A stretch of DNA of 64,000 nt from Flaviflexus ciconiae. GTDB lineage: Bacteria > Actinomycetota > Actinomycetes > Actinomycetales > Actinomycetaceae. The position numbers were made by a program, and so were the translations under genes. Of the stretch, positions 18,111 through 26,453 are shown one piece after another. The DNA is taken from the NCBI RefSeq assembly GCF_003971195.1, contig NZ_CP034593.1, positions 806,001 through 870,000 on the forward strand, given 5' to 3'. Within the stretch, counting starts at the first letter, position 1. Every line of letters starts with the position of its first letter. The notes under the pieces are model-generated. The model was given only the letters and a program-made list of their open reading frames with translations, was not told the DNA's origin and did no database searches.

Positions 18111-18156
18111 CGTCAGGGGCGAGAGAAGAACACACAATTCACTCCCGCCCCTGACG
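18111..18156 (+). terminator. Hairpin closing the uxaC-uxuB operon
   Basis: A perfect 11-bp stem, CGTCAGGGGCG with CGCCCCTGACG, encloses a 24-base loop 25 bases after the uxuB stop. There is no T-run. The Nudix gene converges from the other side, so it may serve both. Confidence 0.6.
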
Positions 18157-18264
18157 GCATATCTCATATTAAAGCGGCAATTAGACCGCGAAACTCAGAC
18201 TATTCAGTATGTGAACTCTCCCGTGAGCATGCCGGTACAGTTTAAGCCCTCATCCCTTAGGCGG

Positions 18265-18819
18265 TTAGTTACCCTCGACCACGTTTTCCAGGTAGAGGCG
18301 TGCCCGTCTGATTCGCAGGGGTAGGTCGGGTGTAACACCGGAGGGCAGGTCGTCCACCGGCCACCACTGCACCTGTTCGCTCTCGTCACTCACGGAGAAC
18401 TCTGCATCCGGATCTGCAATCGCTGCAAACCCAACGTCCCAGTGGCGAGAACAGGTAAAACCGCCGTGCAGGTCGTGCCGATCGAGGTCAACAACTCCCC
18501 CGGTCAGTTCAAGATCTTCGATCCCACTTTCCTCGCGGGCTTCACGAACCGCGGCGGCCTCAAGCGTGTCGTCGCCTGCTTCGAGATGTCCGCCGAACTG
18601 GACCCAGAACTGACCCTTCTTGTGAAAGGTCAGCAAAATCTGGCTGCGGTCCGGTGAGAACACGAAGCAGCTCGCCGTGATGTGCTGATCGCCAAACGGC
18701 TTCCACAGCATGGCCTCACCGTCGGCACCCACCTTGACGAGATATGACTCCTTCAGTTGCTTCTGGAAAGGGTCGATCGACGAGTAGGACATGAGGTGAG
18801 AGATAACAGATTCGAGCAC
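18265..18819 (-). CDS. Nudix hydrolase
   Basis: The Nudix box GHLEAGDDTLEAAAVREAREESG (near residue 77) has Asp where the first Glu usually stands and keeps the REAREESG metal-binding helix. Such enzymes hydrolyse nucleoside diphosphates linked to another moiety. The substrate cannot be read from the sequence. Length is 184 residues. The start at 18819 may be 27 bases too early, since a second ATG (MSYSSID) lies at 18792. It converges with uxuB and is not obviously linked to either neighbour. Confidence 0.85.
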   Translation of the reverse strand: MLESVISHLMSYSSIDPFQKQLKESYLVKVGADGEAMLWKPFGDQHITASCFVFSPDRSQILLTFHKKGQFWVQFGGHLEAGDDTLEAAAVREAREESGIEDLELTGGVVDLDRHDLHGGFTCSRHWDVGFAAIADPDAEFSVSDESEQVQWWPVDDLPSGVTPDLPLRIRRARLYLENVVEGN

Positions 18820-18902
18820 ACTGTAATTCTACGTTCCGCACCCAGTCGCAGGTACTCCAACGTGCCAGCTACGGACAGCCCTCACTTATCCTCTCCTGGG
18901 AC

Positions 18903-19055
18903 TCATTGCTTGATCCCGATGCTCATTGCCTGGCCACGGGGTTTACCGACTACCCGGCCCAGGCTCACAACCGTGCCGATGTTCACCACCCTGCCTAGGT
19001 TCATTACCACACCCAGGGGCATGACCCGACCACTGAGGTTCATGACTCGGCCCAT
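18903..19055 (-). CDS. Possible 50-aa peptide made of hexapeptide repeats
   Basis: On the minus strand an ATG-to-TGA frame encodes repeated six-residue units of the form [M/V]-N-L-G-R-V (for example VMNLGR, VVNIGT, VVSLGR), ending in KPRGQAMSIGIKQ. At the DNA level this is a degenerate 18-bp tandem array between 18930 and 19055. No convincing ribosome site precedes it, so it may be a repeat rather than a gene. The 18-base period that keeps frame, and hydrophobic residues at fixed positions, argue for selection on the peptide. Hexapeptide repeats of this kind can form beta-helices, though this one is short. Confidence 0.35.
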   Translation of the reverse strand: MGRVMNLSGRVMPLGVVMNLGRVVNIGTVVSLGRVVGKPRGQAMSIGIKQ

Positions 19056-19205
19056 GAACTACTCGGAGTAAGCAACCTGATGGTCAACCTGCATTGCCTT
19101 GAACATCCATAATTTCAGAATTGTCTTACCTGGAGTTTGTGGCGACATATCGGCGTTTTCGGGATTTTCTAGCAATGCCCTTGAAAAGACTAGGTGACTC
19201 ACCCC

Positions 19206-19250
19206 TTGACAGGCACCCGGTTAACTGGTTAGTTGGTCATGTAATTAACC
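19206..19250 (+). promoter_or_regulatory. Promoter and likely operator of the GntR-ABC operon
   Basis: TTGACA (19206-19211) is followed after 17 bases by TTAGTT (19229-19234). The inverted pair GGTTAA (19219-19224) and TTAACC (19245-19250) brackets the -10 region and start site. YtrA-type regulators commonly repress their own operon, so this is the expected operator position. Confidence 0.6.
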
Positions 19251-19262
19251 AAGGAGGTGGTC

Positions 19263-19631
19263 ATGGACTTCTCAGCCCAGACTCCCATCTACATCCAGAT
19301 TGCGGATGACATCAGGAGGCGTGTTGTCACCGGAGAACTACAGGCAGGTGACCAACTTATGTCGACCACTCAGTACGCCACGACGTATCGGATCAATCCG
19401 GCAACCGCTAATAAGGCTTTCGCCACTCTGGTTGAAGAGGGCCTCGTTGAGAAGCGCCGTGGAATCGGCATGTTTATCACTCCTCATGCACACGAAACTC
19501 TGACAACCGCTGGTCGTGCAACGTACCGGGAGGAGACTCTCTTCCCCGCCGTTGCAGCCGGCCTCGAGCTCGGCCTTACCCCTCAGCAGATCATTCAACT
19601 CACCACCGACCTTCTCAAGGACGCATCATGA
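19263..19631 (+). CDS. GntR-family regulator, YtrA type
   Basis: The ATG at 19263 follows AAGGAGG. The protein has 122 residues: an N-terminal winged helix (TPIYIQIADDIRRRVVTGEL, then NPATANKAFATLVEEGLVEKRRG) and a short helical tail, which is the layout of the YtrA subfamily. Such regulators lack a large ligand domain and sit in front of ABC exporters they repress, often responding to cell-envelope antibiotics. The stop overlaps the start of the ATPase gene (ATGA). Confidence 0.9.
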   Translation: MDFSAQTPIYIQIADDIRRRVVTGELQAGDQLMSTTQYATTYRINPATANKAFATLVEEGLVEKRRGIGMFITPHAHETLTTAGRATYREETLFPAVAAGLELGLTPQQIIQLTTDLLKDAS

Positions 19632-20359
19632 CTTACTCCATTTCTATGACGAACGTGTCGTACGCGTACGGCAAGAAGGAAGCTCTTCGCGGCATCAACG
19701 CACAGATTCCGGCCGGCACCATTACGGGCCTACTCGGTCGCAACGGCTCCGGGAAGTCCACGCTGGCAATGCTTCTTGCGGGTCAGATGAAGGCGGAGGG
19801 TGAGCTTCTCGTTAACGGAACCTCTCCCTGGGAGAATCCGGAGATCATGCCGAACACGGTCCTCGTATCGGATTCGACCTCAATCTTTCTCGATAACAAG
19901 CTCGGCAGGTCGTCCGAGCTGTGGCGAAACAGCCGCCCGAACTGGGATGAGGACCTCTACAACGAGCTTCTCGACATGTGGCAACTGTCCGAGAAGGACA
20001 CCTATTCTTCACTATCCCGCGGGCAGCAGTCGGCTTTCGTTGCCGCTCTTGGCCTTGCGTCTCAGGGTGAGCTCACGATTTTCGACGAGGTCCATCTGGG
20101 CATGGATGTGGTGGTTCGCCAAGAGTTCTACGACGCCATGCTTGCCAGCTTCGTCAAGAAGCCCCGCACCATCATTCTCTCGTCGCATCTCGTGTCCGAA
20201 ATCGAGAACCTCATCGAGGAAGTTCTCATTGTTGATCGCGGCAAGCTCATTGCAGCCGGCTTCGCCGATGATCTTCGCGAAGAGCACGGACAGGACGGTG
20301 CTCAGGCATCGCTCACCGATGTTCTGATCAACCTGACCGGAAAGAGGATAGGGAAATGA
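19628..20359 (+). CDS. ABC transporter ATP-binding protein
   Basis: The nucleotide-binding domain has Walker A GRNGSGKST (about residues 38-46), a signature LSRGQQS in place of LSGGQ, Walker B LTIFDEV and the H-loop SSHLV. At 243 residues it is a single-domain subunit. It would energise the two membrane proteins encoded next, to which it is coupled by an ATGA overlap. The cargo is unknown. Confidence 0.92.
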   Translation: MTYSISMTNVSYAYGKKEALRGINAQIPAGTITGLLGRNGSGKSTLAMLLAGQMKAEGELLVNGTSPWENPEIMPNTVLVSDSTSIFLDNKLGRSSELWRNSRPNWDEDLYNELLDMWQLSEKDTYSSLSRGQQSAFVAALGLASQGELTIFDEVHLGMDVVVRQEFYDAMLASFVKKPRTIILSSHLVSEIENLIEEVLIVDRGKLIAAGFADDLREEHGQDGAQASLTDVLINLTGKRIGK

Positions 20360-21084
20360 CGACCACAACCATGACCCACAGGAGCCTCTACAACAGGATT
20401 TCCACCCAGGACCTGAAGGCGTTCTACTGGATGACGCTGATCGTCGCGGCGATTATCACCTCCATGTACACCGTCCTTCCCTTCATTCCCGAGTCGTGGC
20501 TGGAAAACTACGGAGGCGATAGAACCAACAATTTCTTTCCGCCCGAGGCGATTGATAATCCGCGTTTCGTTCTGATTCCCGAAGCAATTACCTCGACTCT
20601 CGTCATCATCCTGTTCGTCAACGGGATCGTCACGGCGGCAGAGAACCGCACAATGCTCGGTGCCGGGGTGACCCGCAAGGCCGCCTGGATTGATGGACGG
20701 GTAGCAAACATTGGTATCGCGACCATGATCTACGTGCTCTGGACGATCGCCATCGCGGTAGCCGTTCTTCTCGACGGTGGGTTCACCAACCTCGATGTTG
20801 GCATCATGGTGCAGAGCTCGCTCACGTTCTACGCGGCCCTGCTCGTCGCCTTTGAACTCGGGTATGCCATCTCGATGCTGTTCTGCCGCTACCACTGGTT
20901 CGGCGCACTCATCGCCGCCGGTATCGGCATCACCGTTGGCATTCTCATCATGATCATGCAGCGGGGCGAACTTCCCGCGGACTGGGCCTGGTACACCTGG
21001 CTCGCCACCATCGCCTTTGTTACCTTCGCCTTCGCGGCCTCACGCCACATGCTGTTAACGCTTCCAATGAGGCGCAGCTCGTAA
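20356..21084 (+). CDS. ABC transporter membrane subunit 1
   Basis: This is a 242-residue polytopic protein with about six hydrophobic segments, starting with MTLIVAAIITSMYTVLPF. The segment ENRTMLGAGVTRKAAW after the second helix is shared with the protein encoded at 21222, so the two are paralogues and probably form a heterodimer. It overlaps the ATPase gene by 4 bases. I find no signature that reveals the transported compound. Confidence 0.75.
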   Translation: MTTTTMTHRSLYNRISTQDLKAFYWMTLIVAAIITSMYTVLPFIPESWLENYGGDRTNNFFPPEAIDNPRFVLIPEAITSTLVIILFVNGIVTAAENRTMLGAGVTRKAAWIDGRVANIGIATMIYVLWTIAIAVAVLLDGGFTNLDVGIMVQSSLTFYAALLVAFELGYAISMLFCRYHWFGALIAAGIGITVGILIMIMQRGELPADWAWYTWLATIAFVTFAFAASRHMLLTLPMRRSS

Positions 21085-21221
21085 TGGCAGGACCCCGCCA
21101 CACCAGCCACACGACTCCGGTCAACCATCCTTGTGGCCGCCCGGTCACTCCCTATCGACACTCTCTCCTCGCATCCAACACCGCACCGACGAATTTTCCG
21201 CCCCGTTAGGAAGGCACCATC

Positions 21222-21926
21222 ATGACTCACGCCCAGCTAGCCGCGAGGTACGCGCCCGCCGATAGTCGTAGCCTGCGAACCACACTGGGCTGGACTACCG
21301 GGATGGTCGCCGTCATCTTTGTCGTTGCCGGGATCTTCCCCACCGCGTGGTACGAGGAAACTCAGGAGATCCTGCAGACCACCCGGATTGGTCTCGAAGG
21401 GAGGGACCTGGAATTTGTCCGAGCCGCCGACATGGTGACAAGTTCCCTCACGGTTGTTGCACTCGTTGTCGGCATCATTACCGCCGGCGAGTTCCGCACC
21501 TACCTGGGTGCCGGCGTCACCCGCATGTCGATATGGACGAATGCTCGCAAGAATGCGATTGCCCTCACCATCGTCCTTGTCATCTTCTCAACAGCCTCAC
21601 AGTTGCTCGGCATTGCCCTCGACAGCGCATGGGATGATGTCTCCTGGTCCAAGTTCGCTATCGTTGCACTGGCCTCTGCCGGAGCTTTCCTCCTCGCCCA
21701 CGAGTTCGGTTACTTCGTTGCTCTCATGCACGTGCGTCTGACGATCTTGCTCGCCCTGGCAGCCACCCTCCCCATCATCTTCCTCTCGGTCTTCACCCTG
21801 GTGCAACTCAGCGTTAACGGGTGGGAGATCTGGACCTGGATCTGGCTCGCCATCATCCTGACCGTGACTATTGGAGGCACCCACAAAGCAACAAGCACGC
21901 TACCCATGAGGCGGAACGGCTACTAA
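21222..21926 (+). CDS. ABC transporter membrane subunit 2
   Basis: This is a 234-residue polytopic protein paralogous to the preceding one (EFRTYLGAGVTRMSIW segment, similar C-terminal THKATSTLPMRR). The ATG follows AGGAAGG. It lies 137 bases after subunit 1; the gap shows no separate gene. The operon is therefore gntR - ATPase - membrane 1 - membrane 2, closed by the hairpin at 21972. Confidence 0.75.
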   Translation: MTHAQLAARYAPADSRSLRTTLGWTTGMVAVIFVVAGIFPTAWYEETQEILQTTRIGLEGRDLEFVRAADMVTSSLTVVALVVGIITAGEFRTYLGAGVTRMSIWTNARKNAIALTIVLVIFSTASQLLGIALDSAWDDVSWSKFAIVALASAGAFLLAHEFGYFVALMHVRLTILLALAATLPIIFLSVFTLVQLSVNGWEIWTWIWLAIILTVTIGGTHKATSTLPMRRNGY

Positions 21927-21971
21927 TAACCACAGCGTTCCGACCGGCGCCGACTCCGGCCCCGGCACCAC

Positions 21972-22003
21972 AGGTCCCCGACCGCAATCCCGTTCGGGGA
22001 CCT
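21972..22003 (+). terminator. Terminator of the GntR-ABC operon
   Basis: The stem AGGTCCCCGA pairs with TCGGGGACCT over 10 bp and is followed by TCTGTTT. It begins 46 bases after the last stop of the operon. Confidence 0.8.
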
Positions 22004-22164
22004 TCTGTTTCCACAAAACAATTCACGAGGCAATCGCAGGCGGAGCACGACCCAGCAACAGTAACCGCGACGAGCAACACTCGGCCAGGAAACCCCAGGC
22101 ACGTCGATCCATTCAGCTCAATGTACGCAGACACCAAAAGAGAGCGGCGCGTTTTTCAATGCCA

Positions 22165-22211
22165 TTGCCGGGCGAGAAGAACGGGTCTACGATTAATTCA
22201 ACAGTCGTTGA
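22165..22211 (+). promoter_or_regulatory. Promoter and dyad upstream of the TetR gene
   Basis: TTGCCG (22165-22170) and TACGAT (22188-22193) are 17 bases apart. Just downstream lies the dyad TCAAC-AGTC-GTTGA (22198-22211), placed where a TetR protein would block its own promoter. Confidence 0.5.
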
Positions 22212-22222
22212 GTTAAGGGAGC

Positions 22223-22981
22223 GTGGGCCCGGTCGTGAATCAGCAAAACGAGTCGGCAGAACCGCGTGCCACCTCCAACACCGAATCAGCAAGCCAAGCA
22301 TCCGCACCACCACCTGCCGCCAATTCCCCGGAGCAGCAGGGAGGCGATAGCGGGAAACGCCGCGTCGGCCGGCGGGCGGGTCGTTCCGCCACTCGTGAGG
22401 AGATCCTCAACGCCGCTCGTCCAATGTTTGCTGAACGCGGTTTTGCGGGAACATCCATCCGGGCAATAGCCCGCGAAGCAAAAGTGGATCCCGCTCTCGT
22501 CATGCATTACTTCGGCGATAAGGAGGGCCTGTTCCGTTCGGCTCTCGAGTTGCCCGTTAATCCCCGCGAAATTCTCAGTAAGGTCATCGAAGGCGACCGG
22601 GAGAAACTGCCGGAGCGGATCATCACGACCTTCCTGGCCGTGTGGGAAGGTCCGGTTACGGGCGAAGCGATGCAAGCAATTGTCCGCCGCGTCTTTGGCG
22701 AACCGGATTCATTCAACCTCGTACGTGACTTCATGGGCGAACTCATCATTGAATCCCTCTCCCCCGCTCTGAAAGATGTTCCCGAGGAAGAGGCGCGCGC
22801 TCGTATTTCTCTCGTTGTGTCCCAAATGCTCGGCTTTGTGCTCGGTCGCTACGTCGTTGGGTTGGATTCCCTGCAGCGCATGACACACGAAGAAATCGTC
22901 ACATACTTGGAACCCACGCTCCGCAGATACCTGCTCGCCGATCTCGGCGACATCGACACCTCCGCCGGGGAACACTCATAA
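22223..22981 (+). CDS. TetR-family transcriptional regulator
   Basis: After a disordered, Ser/Pro/Gln-rich N-terminal stretch of about 50 residues comes a standard TetR DNA-binding domain: TREEILNAARPMFAERGFAGTSIRAIAREAKVDPALVMHYFGDKEGLF, with the helix-turn-helix at SIRAIAREAKVDPALVMHYF. The rest is the all-helical ligand domain. The start is uncertain: GTG at 22223 sits almost on the AAGGGAG site, and GTG at 22235 is better spaced. It precedes an ABC exporter and probably represses it. Confidence 0.85.
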   Translation: MGPVVNQQNESAEPRATSNTESASQASAPPPAANSPEQQGGDSGKRRVGRRAGRSATREEILNAARPMFAERGFAGTSIRAIAREAKVDPALVMHYFGDKEGLFRSALELPVNPREILSKVIEGDREKLPERIITTFLAVWEGPVTGEAMQAIVRRVFGEPDSFNLVRDFMGELIIESLSPALKDVPEEEARARISLVVSQMLGFVLGRYVVGLDSLQRMTHEEIVTYLEPTLRRYLLADLGDIDTSAGEHS

Positions 22982-23074
22982 GCATGTGAACTCTTCGCAA
23001 GATCGAGTGTGCAACATTCACGGTAAAGCCCGCGAACCCGACCGCACCGCTCTCGCCAACTAAAGAAGGCTTTG

Positions 23075-24025
23075 ATGACAACGACTCCAGCAGTAGCATC
23101 CGAACCCGCAATCGCTATCCGTGGTCTCGTCAAACAGTTCGGTAGCACCACCGCTCTTGACAGTCTCGATCTCGAGGTCCTTCGGGGTGAAACCCACGGC
23201 TTCCTTGGCCCGAACGGCGCAGGTAAGTCCACCACCATCAGGGTTCTCCTTGGCCTGCTGAAGGCAGATGCTGGGGACGTTAGCCTGCTAGGGCAGGATC
23301 CTTGGAAGAACGTTGTCCCACTGCACCGCAGGCTGGCCTACGTCCCGGGCGACGTGGTGCTGTGGCCGGGGCTATCGGGCGGGGAGGCCATCGATCTCCT
23401 GGGCAATCTACGAGGCCGACTGGACGAGACTCGACGCAAGCACCTTATCGAGCGTTTCGAACTTGATCCGACGAAGAAAGGCAAGCAGTATTCGAAGGGC
23501 AACCGTCAAAAGGTGGCCATTATTGCCGCGCTCTCCTCCGACGTTGAGCTCTTGATCCTTGATGAGCCCACCGCGGGACTGGATCCGCTTATGGAGGCGG
23601 TGTTTCAGGAGGAGATCGCTGCTGAGAAAGAGCGAGGGCGAACCATTCTCCTGTCGAGTCACGTCATGTCCGAGGTCGAGGCACTCGCCGACCGGGTCAG
23701 CATTATCCGACAGGGGAAGATCATCGAGACAGGTACCCTAGCCGATCTGCGCGGCTCCGAGCGTATTTCCATTTTCGCTACCGTTCGCAAGCTTCCCAGC
23801 TCGCCTTCCGAACTGGGGCCACTGATCAATCCGGTATTAAACGACCATCTGCTCAACGCATCGGTTGCTCCCGAGAATCTCACGCAGGCCATGACCAAGC
23901 TGTCGGCCCTTGGCCTCGATCAGCTCGAAGTCTCACCGGCCTCTCTCGAGGACCTGTTCCTGAGCCATTACTCCATTGGATCTTCGCGTGAAACAGACAT
24001 TGCCGACCCGGAGGGCGCGCGATGA
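23075..24025 (+). CDS. ABC transporter ATP-binding protein, drug-exporter type
   Basis: This 316-residue protein has Walker A GPNGAGKST near residue 46, a degenerate signature YSKGNRQK, Walker B LLILDEPTAGLDP and H-loop SSHVMSE. The C-terminal extension of about 100 residues is typical of ATPases paired with large 12-helix exporters. The ATG at 23075 is preferred over the TTG three bases upstream. It overlaps the permease gene by ATGA. A role in export of antibiotics or lipids is inferred from the family. Confidence 0.9.
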   Translation: MTTTPAVASEPAIAIRGLVKQFGSTTALDSLDLEVLRGETHGFLGPNGAGKSTTIRVLLGLLKADAGDVSLLGQDPWKNVVPLHRRLAYVPGDVVLWPGLSGGEAIDLLGNLRGRLDETRRKHLIERFELDPTKKGKQYSKGNRQKVAIIAALSSDVELLILDEPTAGLDPLMEAVFQEEIAAEKERGRTILLSSHVMSEVEALADRVSIIRQGKIIETGTLADLRGSERISIFATVRKLPSSPSELGPLINPVLNDHLLNASVAPENLTQAMTKLSALGLDQLEVSPASLEDLFLSHYSIGSSRETDIADPEGAR

Positions 24026-25692
24026 TCGGGAGAGACTCTCAGAACGTCGTGGACGGCCGGTGCCAAGAAGGCTCGGTGACGGCTGAGGCATCCACACAGT
24101 CCAACCGGACCGCCGGCATCAAACCCCTCCTCGTGGTGTCCCTCCGGCAGGACCGCCTTCTCATTGCTCCGTGGATTGCCCTGATCACGGTTCTCTCCGC
24201 TTCTTCGATCCTCGCCTATCTCTGGGTGTTTCCGGATCAGGCGGACCGCATGGCACTGGCGAATGCCATGGGGTCCAATCCCGCCCTGTCTTTAGTCTTC
24301 GGCCCGGCCCACAACATGCTGACCTCCGACGGGTTTAATGCCTGGCGTGCCGGTCAGCTCGGCGCATTCTTCTCGGGTCTCATGACGATCTTTATCGTTG
24401 TCCGTAACACGAGGGCCGCAGAGGATTCCGGGCAGGCAGAACTGCTGGCATCGGGAGTTATGGGCAGGGGTGCTCGGCTAGCCGTCGCAGTGTTCATGGC
24501 AGCAATCGCCTCCCTGGCACTTGGCGTCGTCTGCTTCGTTGTCACCGTCCTGTGTGGCGGCGGGGTTATCCCAACAGTGTTGCTGAGCGCTAGCTACACG
24601 GCCTCTGGCCTGATGTTTGCCGGCGTTGCCGCGCTCGGCTCACAGTTGAGTGGCGATGCTCGAGGAGCGACCAGCCTATCGATAGCAACTCTCGGCATCA
24701 TCTACGTCCTGCGTGGGTACGCCGACACTGGCGATCTGGGCAACTGGGCATCCTGGGCCACTCCCCTGGGCTGGCTCGGTGAGATCAGGCCGGGTACCGC
24801 GAATAATCCTTGGCCACTTCTGTTGGCACTCGGCTTTGCCATCCTTCTTATTTCCGTAGCCTTCCTTCTTCAGTCCAAACGCGACTTTGGTTTCGGCATG
24901 CTGCCACAGCGTCCCGGTCGGCCCCGCGCCGGTCTTGCCCGCACGATCTGGGGCCATTCCCTGAAACTCCACCTGCCGAGCATCGTCGGCTGGCTCATCG
25001 CATTCGTAGGGCTTGGCGCCCTGTTTGGCACACTGGTAACCACTATCGACAAAATCATGGCGAACAGCCCTGGTATTCCATTCCTCCAGGGAGGGGAAGG
25101 CGACCTTGCGGCGACCATGTCCTTCGCTTTCCTCGGCATGATCCTCAAGATCCTCGCAATCATCGCCGCGGTTATGGGTGTGCAGGTGATCATGAAGATT
25201 CATTCCGAAGAGGCGAGCGAAAGGGCGGAGCCGCTACTTGCTGGTTCACTGTCTCGACAGAAGTATCTGGCTTCCCACGCCATCATTGCCTTTGCCGGAA
25301 CCGCTCTTGCACTTCTCGTCGGTGGACTCTTCCTTGGGATCGTCGCCCACGCCAGCGAACCCACTATTAACACCTGGCAGGTGCTTCACCAGGCCCTGGT
25401 CACGATCCCCGGAGCCTCGGTGCTGGTCGGGCTCGCTCTCCTTGCGGTAGGCGCAGTGCCATCACGAAGGCTCGTTGGTTGGTTAGGTATTGTTGCGACT
25501 TTTGCCCTCACGATCCTTGGCCCGACGTTCAACCTGTGGAACTGGGCGCTAGCGATCTCTCCCCTTTACCACTTGCCCAACGTCGGTGTGGCCGATCCCG
25601 ACTTCGTCGGGGTGACCGTCCTTTCGCTCATCACCATTGTCTTCACGACAGTGGGCTTCCTAGGCTATCGCCGCAGGGATATGAACATCTGA
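24022..25692 (+). CDS. ABC transporter permease, polyketide-antibiotic exporter family
   Basis: This 556-residue protein has about twelve hydrophobic segments in two similar halves (each half begins with a helix pair and an Ala/Gly-rich loop: ALANAMGSNPAL in the first, IMANSPGIPFL in the second). That layout is typical of actinobacterial exporters annotated as polyketide antibiotic exporters. A soluble N-terminal tail of about 35 residues precedes the first helix; the start codon is set by the ATGA overlap, though a later start is possible. It works with the ATPase before it. Confidence 0.85.
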   Translation: MIGRDSQNVVDGRCQEGSVTAEASTQSNRTAGIKPLLVVSLRQDRLLIAPWIALITVLSASSILAYLWVFPDQADRMALANAMGSNPALSLVFGPAHNMLTSDGFNAWRAGQLGAFFSGLMTIFIVVRNTRAAEDSGQAELLASGVMGRGARLAVAVFMAAIASLALGVVCFVVTVLCGGGVIPTVLLSASYTASGLMFAGVAALGSQLSGDARGATSLSIATLGIIYVLRGYADTGDLGNWASWATPLGWLGEIRPGTANNPWPLLLALGFAILLISVAFLLQSKRDFGFGMLPQRPGRPRAGLARTIWGHSLKLHLPSIVGWLIAFVGLGALFGTLVTTIDKIMANSPGIPFLQGGEGDLAATMSFAFLGMILKILAIIAAVMGVQVIMKIHSEEASERAEPLLAGSLSRQKYLASHAIIAFAGTALALLVGGLFLGIVAHASEPTINTWQVLHQALVTIPGASVLVGLALLAVGAVPSRRLVGWLGIVATFALTILGPTFNLWNWALAISPLYHLPNVGVADPDFVGVTVLSLITIVFTTVGFLGYRRRDMNI

Positions 25693-26311
25693 TCGGCTGC
25701 CGAAGGATCGTCTTCAGCTTCGCTGGATGTGTCCTGCGTGGATCGCTCAGGTAGATCTCGTGATGTGTTCCCGACAGGGCATGACCATCTCCAGCGATCT
25801 TCTTGTGCATTGCTGAAATGACGGGACCTTCCTCAGAATAGGGACCAACATGGAGGGTCTGCAGTGCGTCTCCTTCATCGAATCTCTCAAAGCGAACCTG
25901 TTCAATGAGCCGTGGAGCATCCGCCTTCATCACAACATCAACTCGACACCGCTCAATCGTCTCTGCCGTGATCCAGTTCGGAACCATGATCATCATCGTC
26001 CACCGCCACGATGTCTTGTCGAGCCCTGAGGCGAACGCGTTCATGTCATCTGCCCACCAGAGGCCCTCCAATGGCATCACCACGTAGTCGCGACCCAGTT
26101 CATTCTTGCTGAAGAACTTTATCCGGTAAGCAAGCGGGTACAGAGCCCCGAGAGAATCCCGGTACTCCTCGGAGGTATTCGGGTCGCCCATGCCATCAAT
26201 CTTCAGGAAGTCCATGGGAGGAACCGTCAGGTAGTCGAGTAAACCCATTTTCGCCCGGTAGTGCGGTTCCTTCTTATGATCAACCTTCATGACATCCACT
26301 GCTCCCGACAT
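25643..26311 (-). CDS. GyrI-like domain protein
   Basis: About 220 residues with the GyrI/small-molecule-binding pattern: YRAKMGLLDYLTVPPMDFLKIDGMGDPNTSEEYRDSLGALYPLAYRIKF and the ending IYLSDPRRTHPAKLKTILRQPI. No helix-turn-helix is attached, unlike SoxR/BmrR-type regulators. Proteins of this type bind small hydrophobic compounds and some hydrolyse them. The start may be 26311 or 26290 (MKVDHKK); neither has a strong site. The gene runs 50 bases into the end of the permease gene, so the two converge and overlap. The last 15 residues look like an added tail beyond the usual family end. Confidence 0.8.
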   Translation of the reverse strand: MSGAVDVMKVDHKKEPHYRAKMGLLDYLTVPPMDFLKIDGMGDPNTSEEYRDSLGALYPLAYRIKFFSKNELGRDYVVMPLEGLWWADDMNAFASGLDKTSWRWTMMIMVPNWITAETIERCRVDVVMKADAPRLIEQVRFERFDEGDALQTLHVGPYSEEGPVISAMHKKIAGDGHALSGTHHEIYLSDPRRTHPAKLKTILRQPIRCSYPCGDSLGSPLS

Positions 26312-26453
26312 CTTGCAATACAAACCGTGATAACCAGACAGACCGCGGCACCGTTGAGTCTCCCATCCAATCAAAATGGAAGGCATTACTCATCGTTCAC
26401 CGGCGCAGCCGGAAAATCCGACCACACGAAGTAGGCAAACTGGACCCTCGTTA

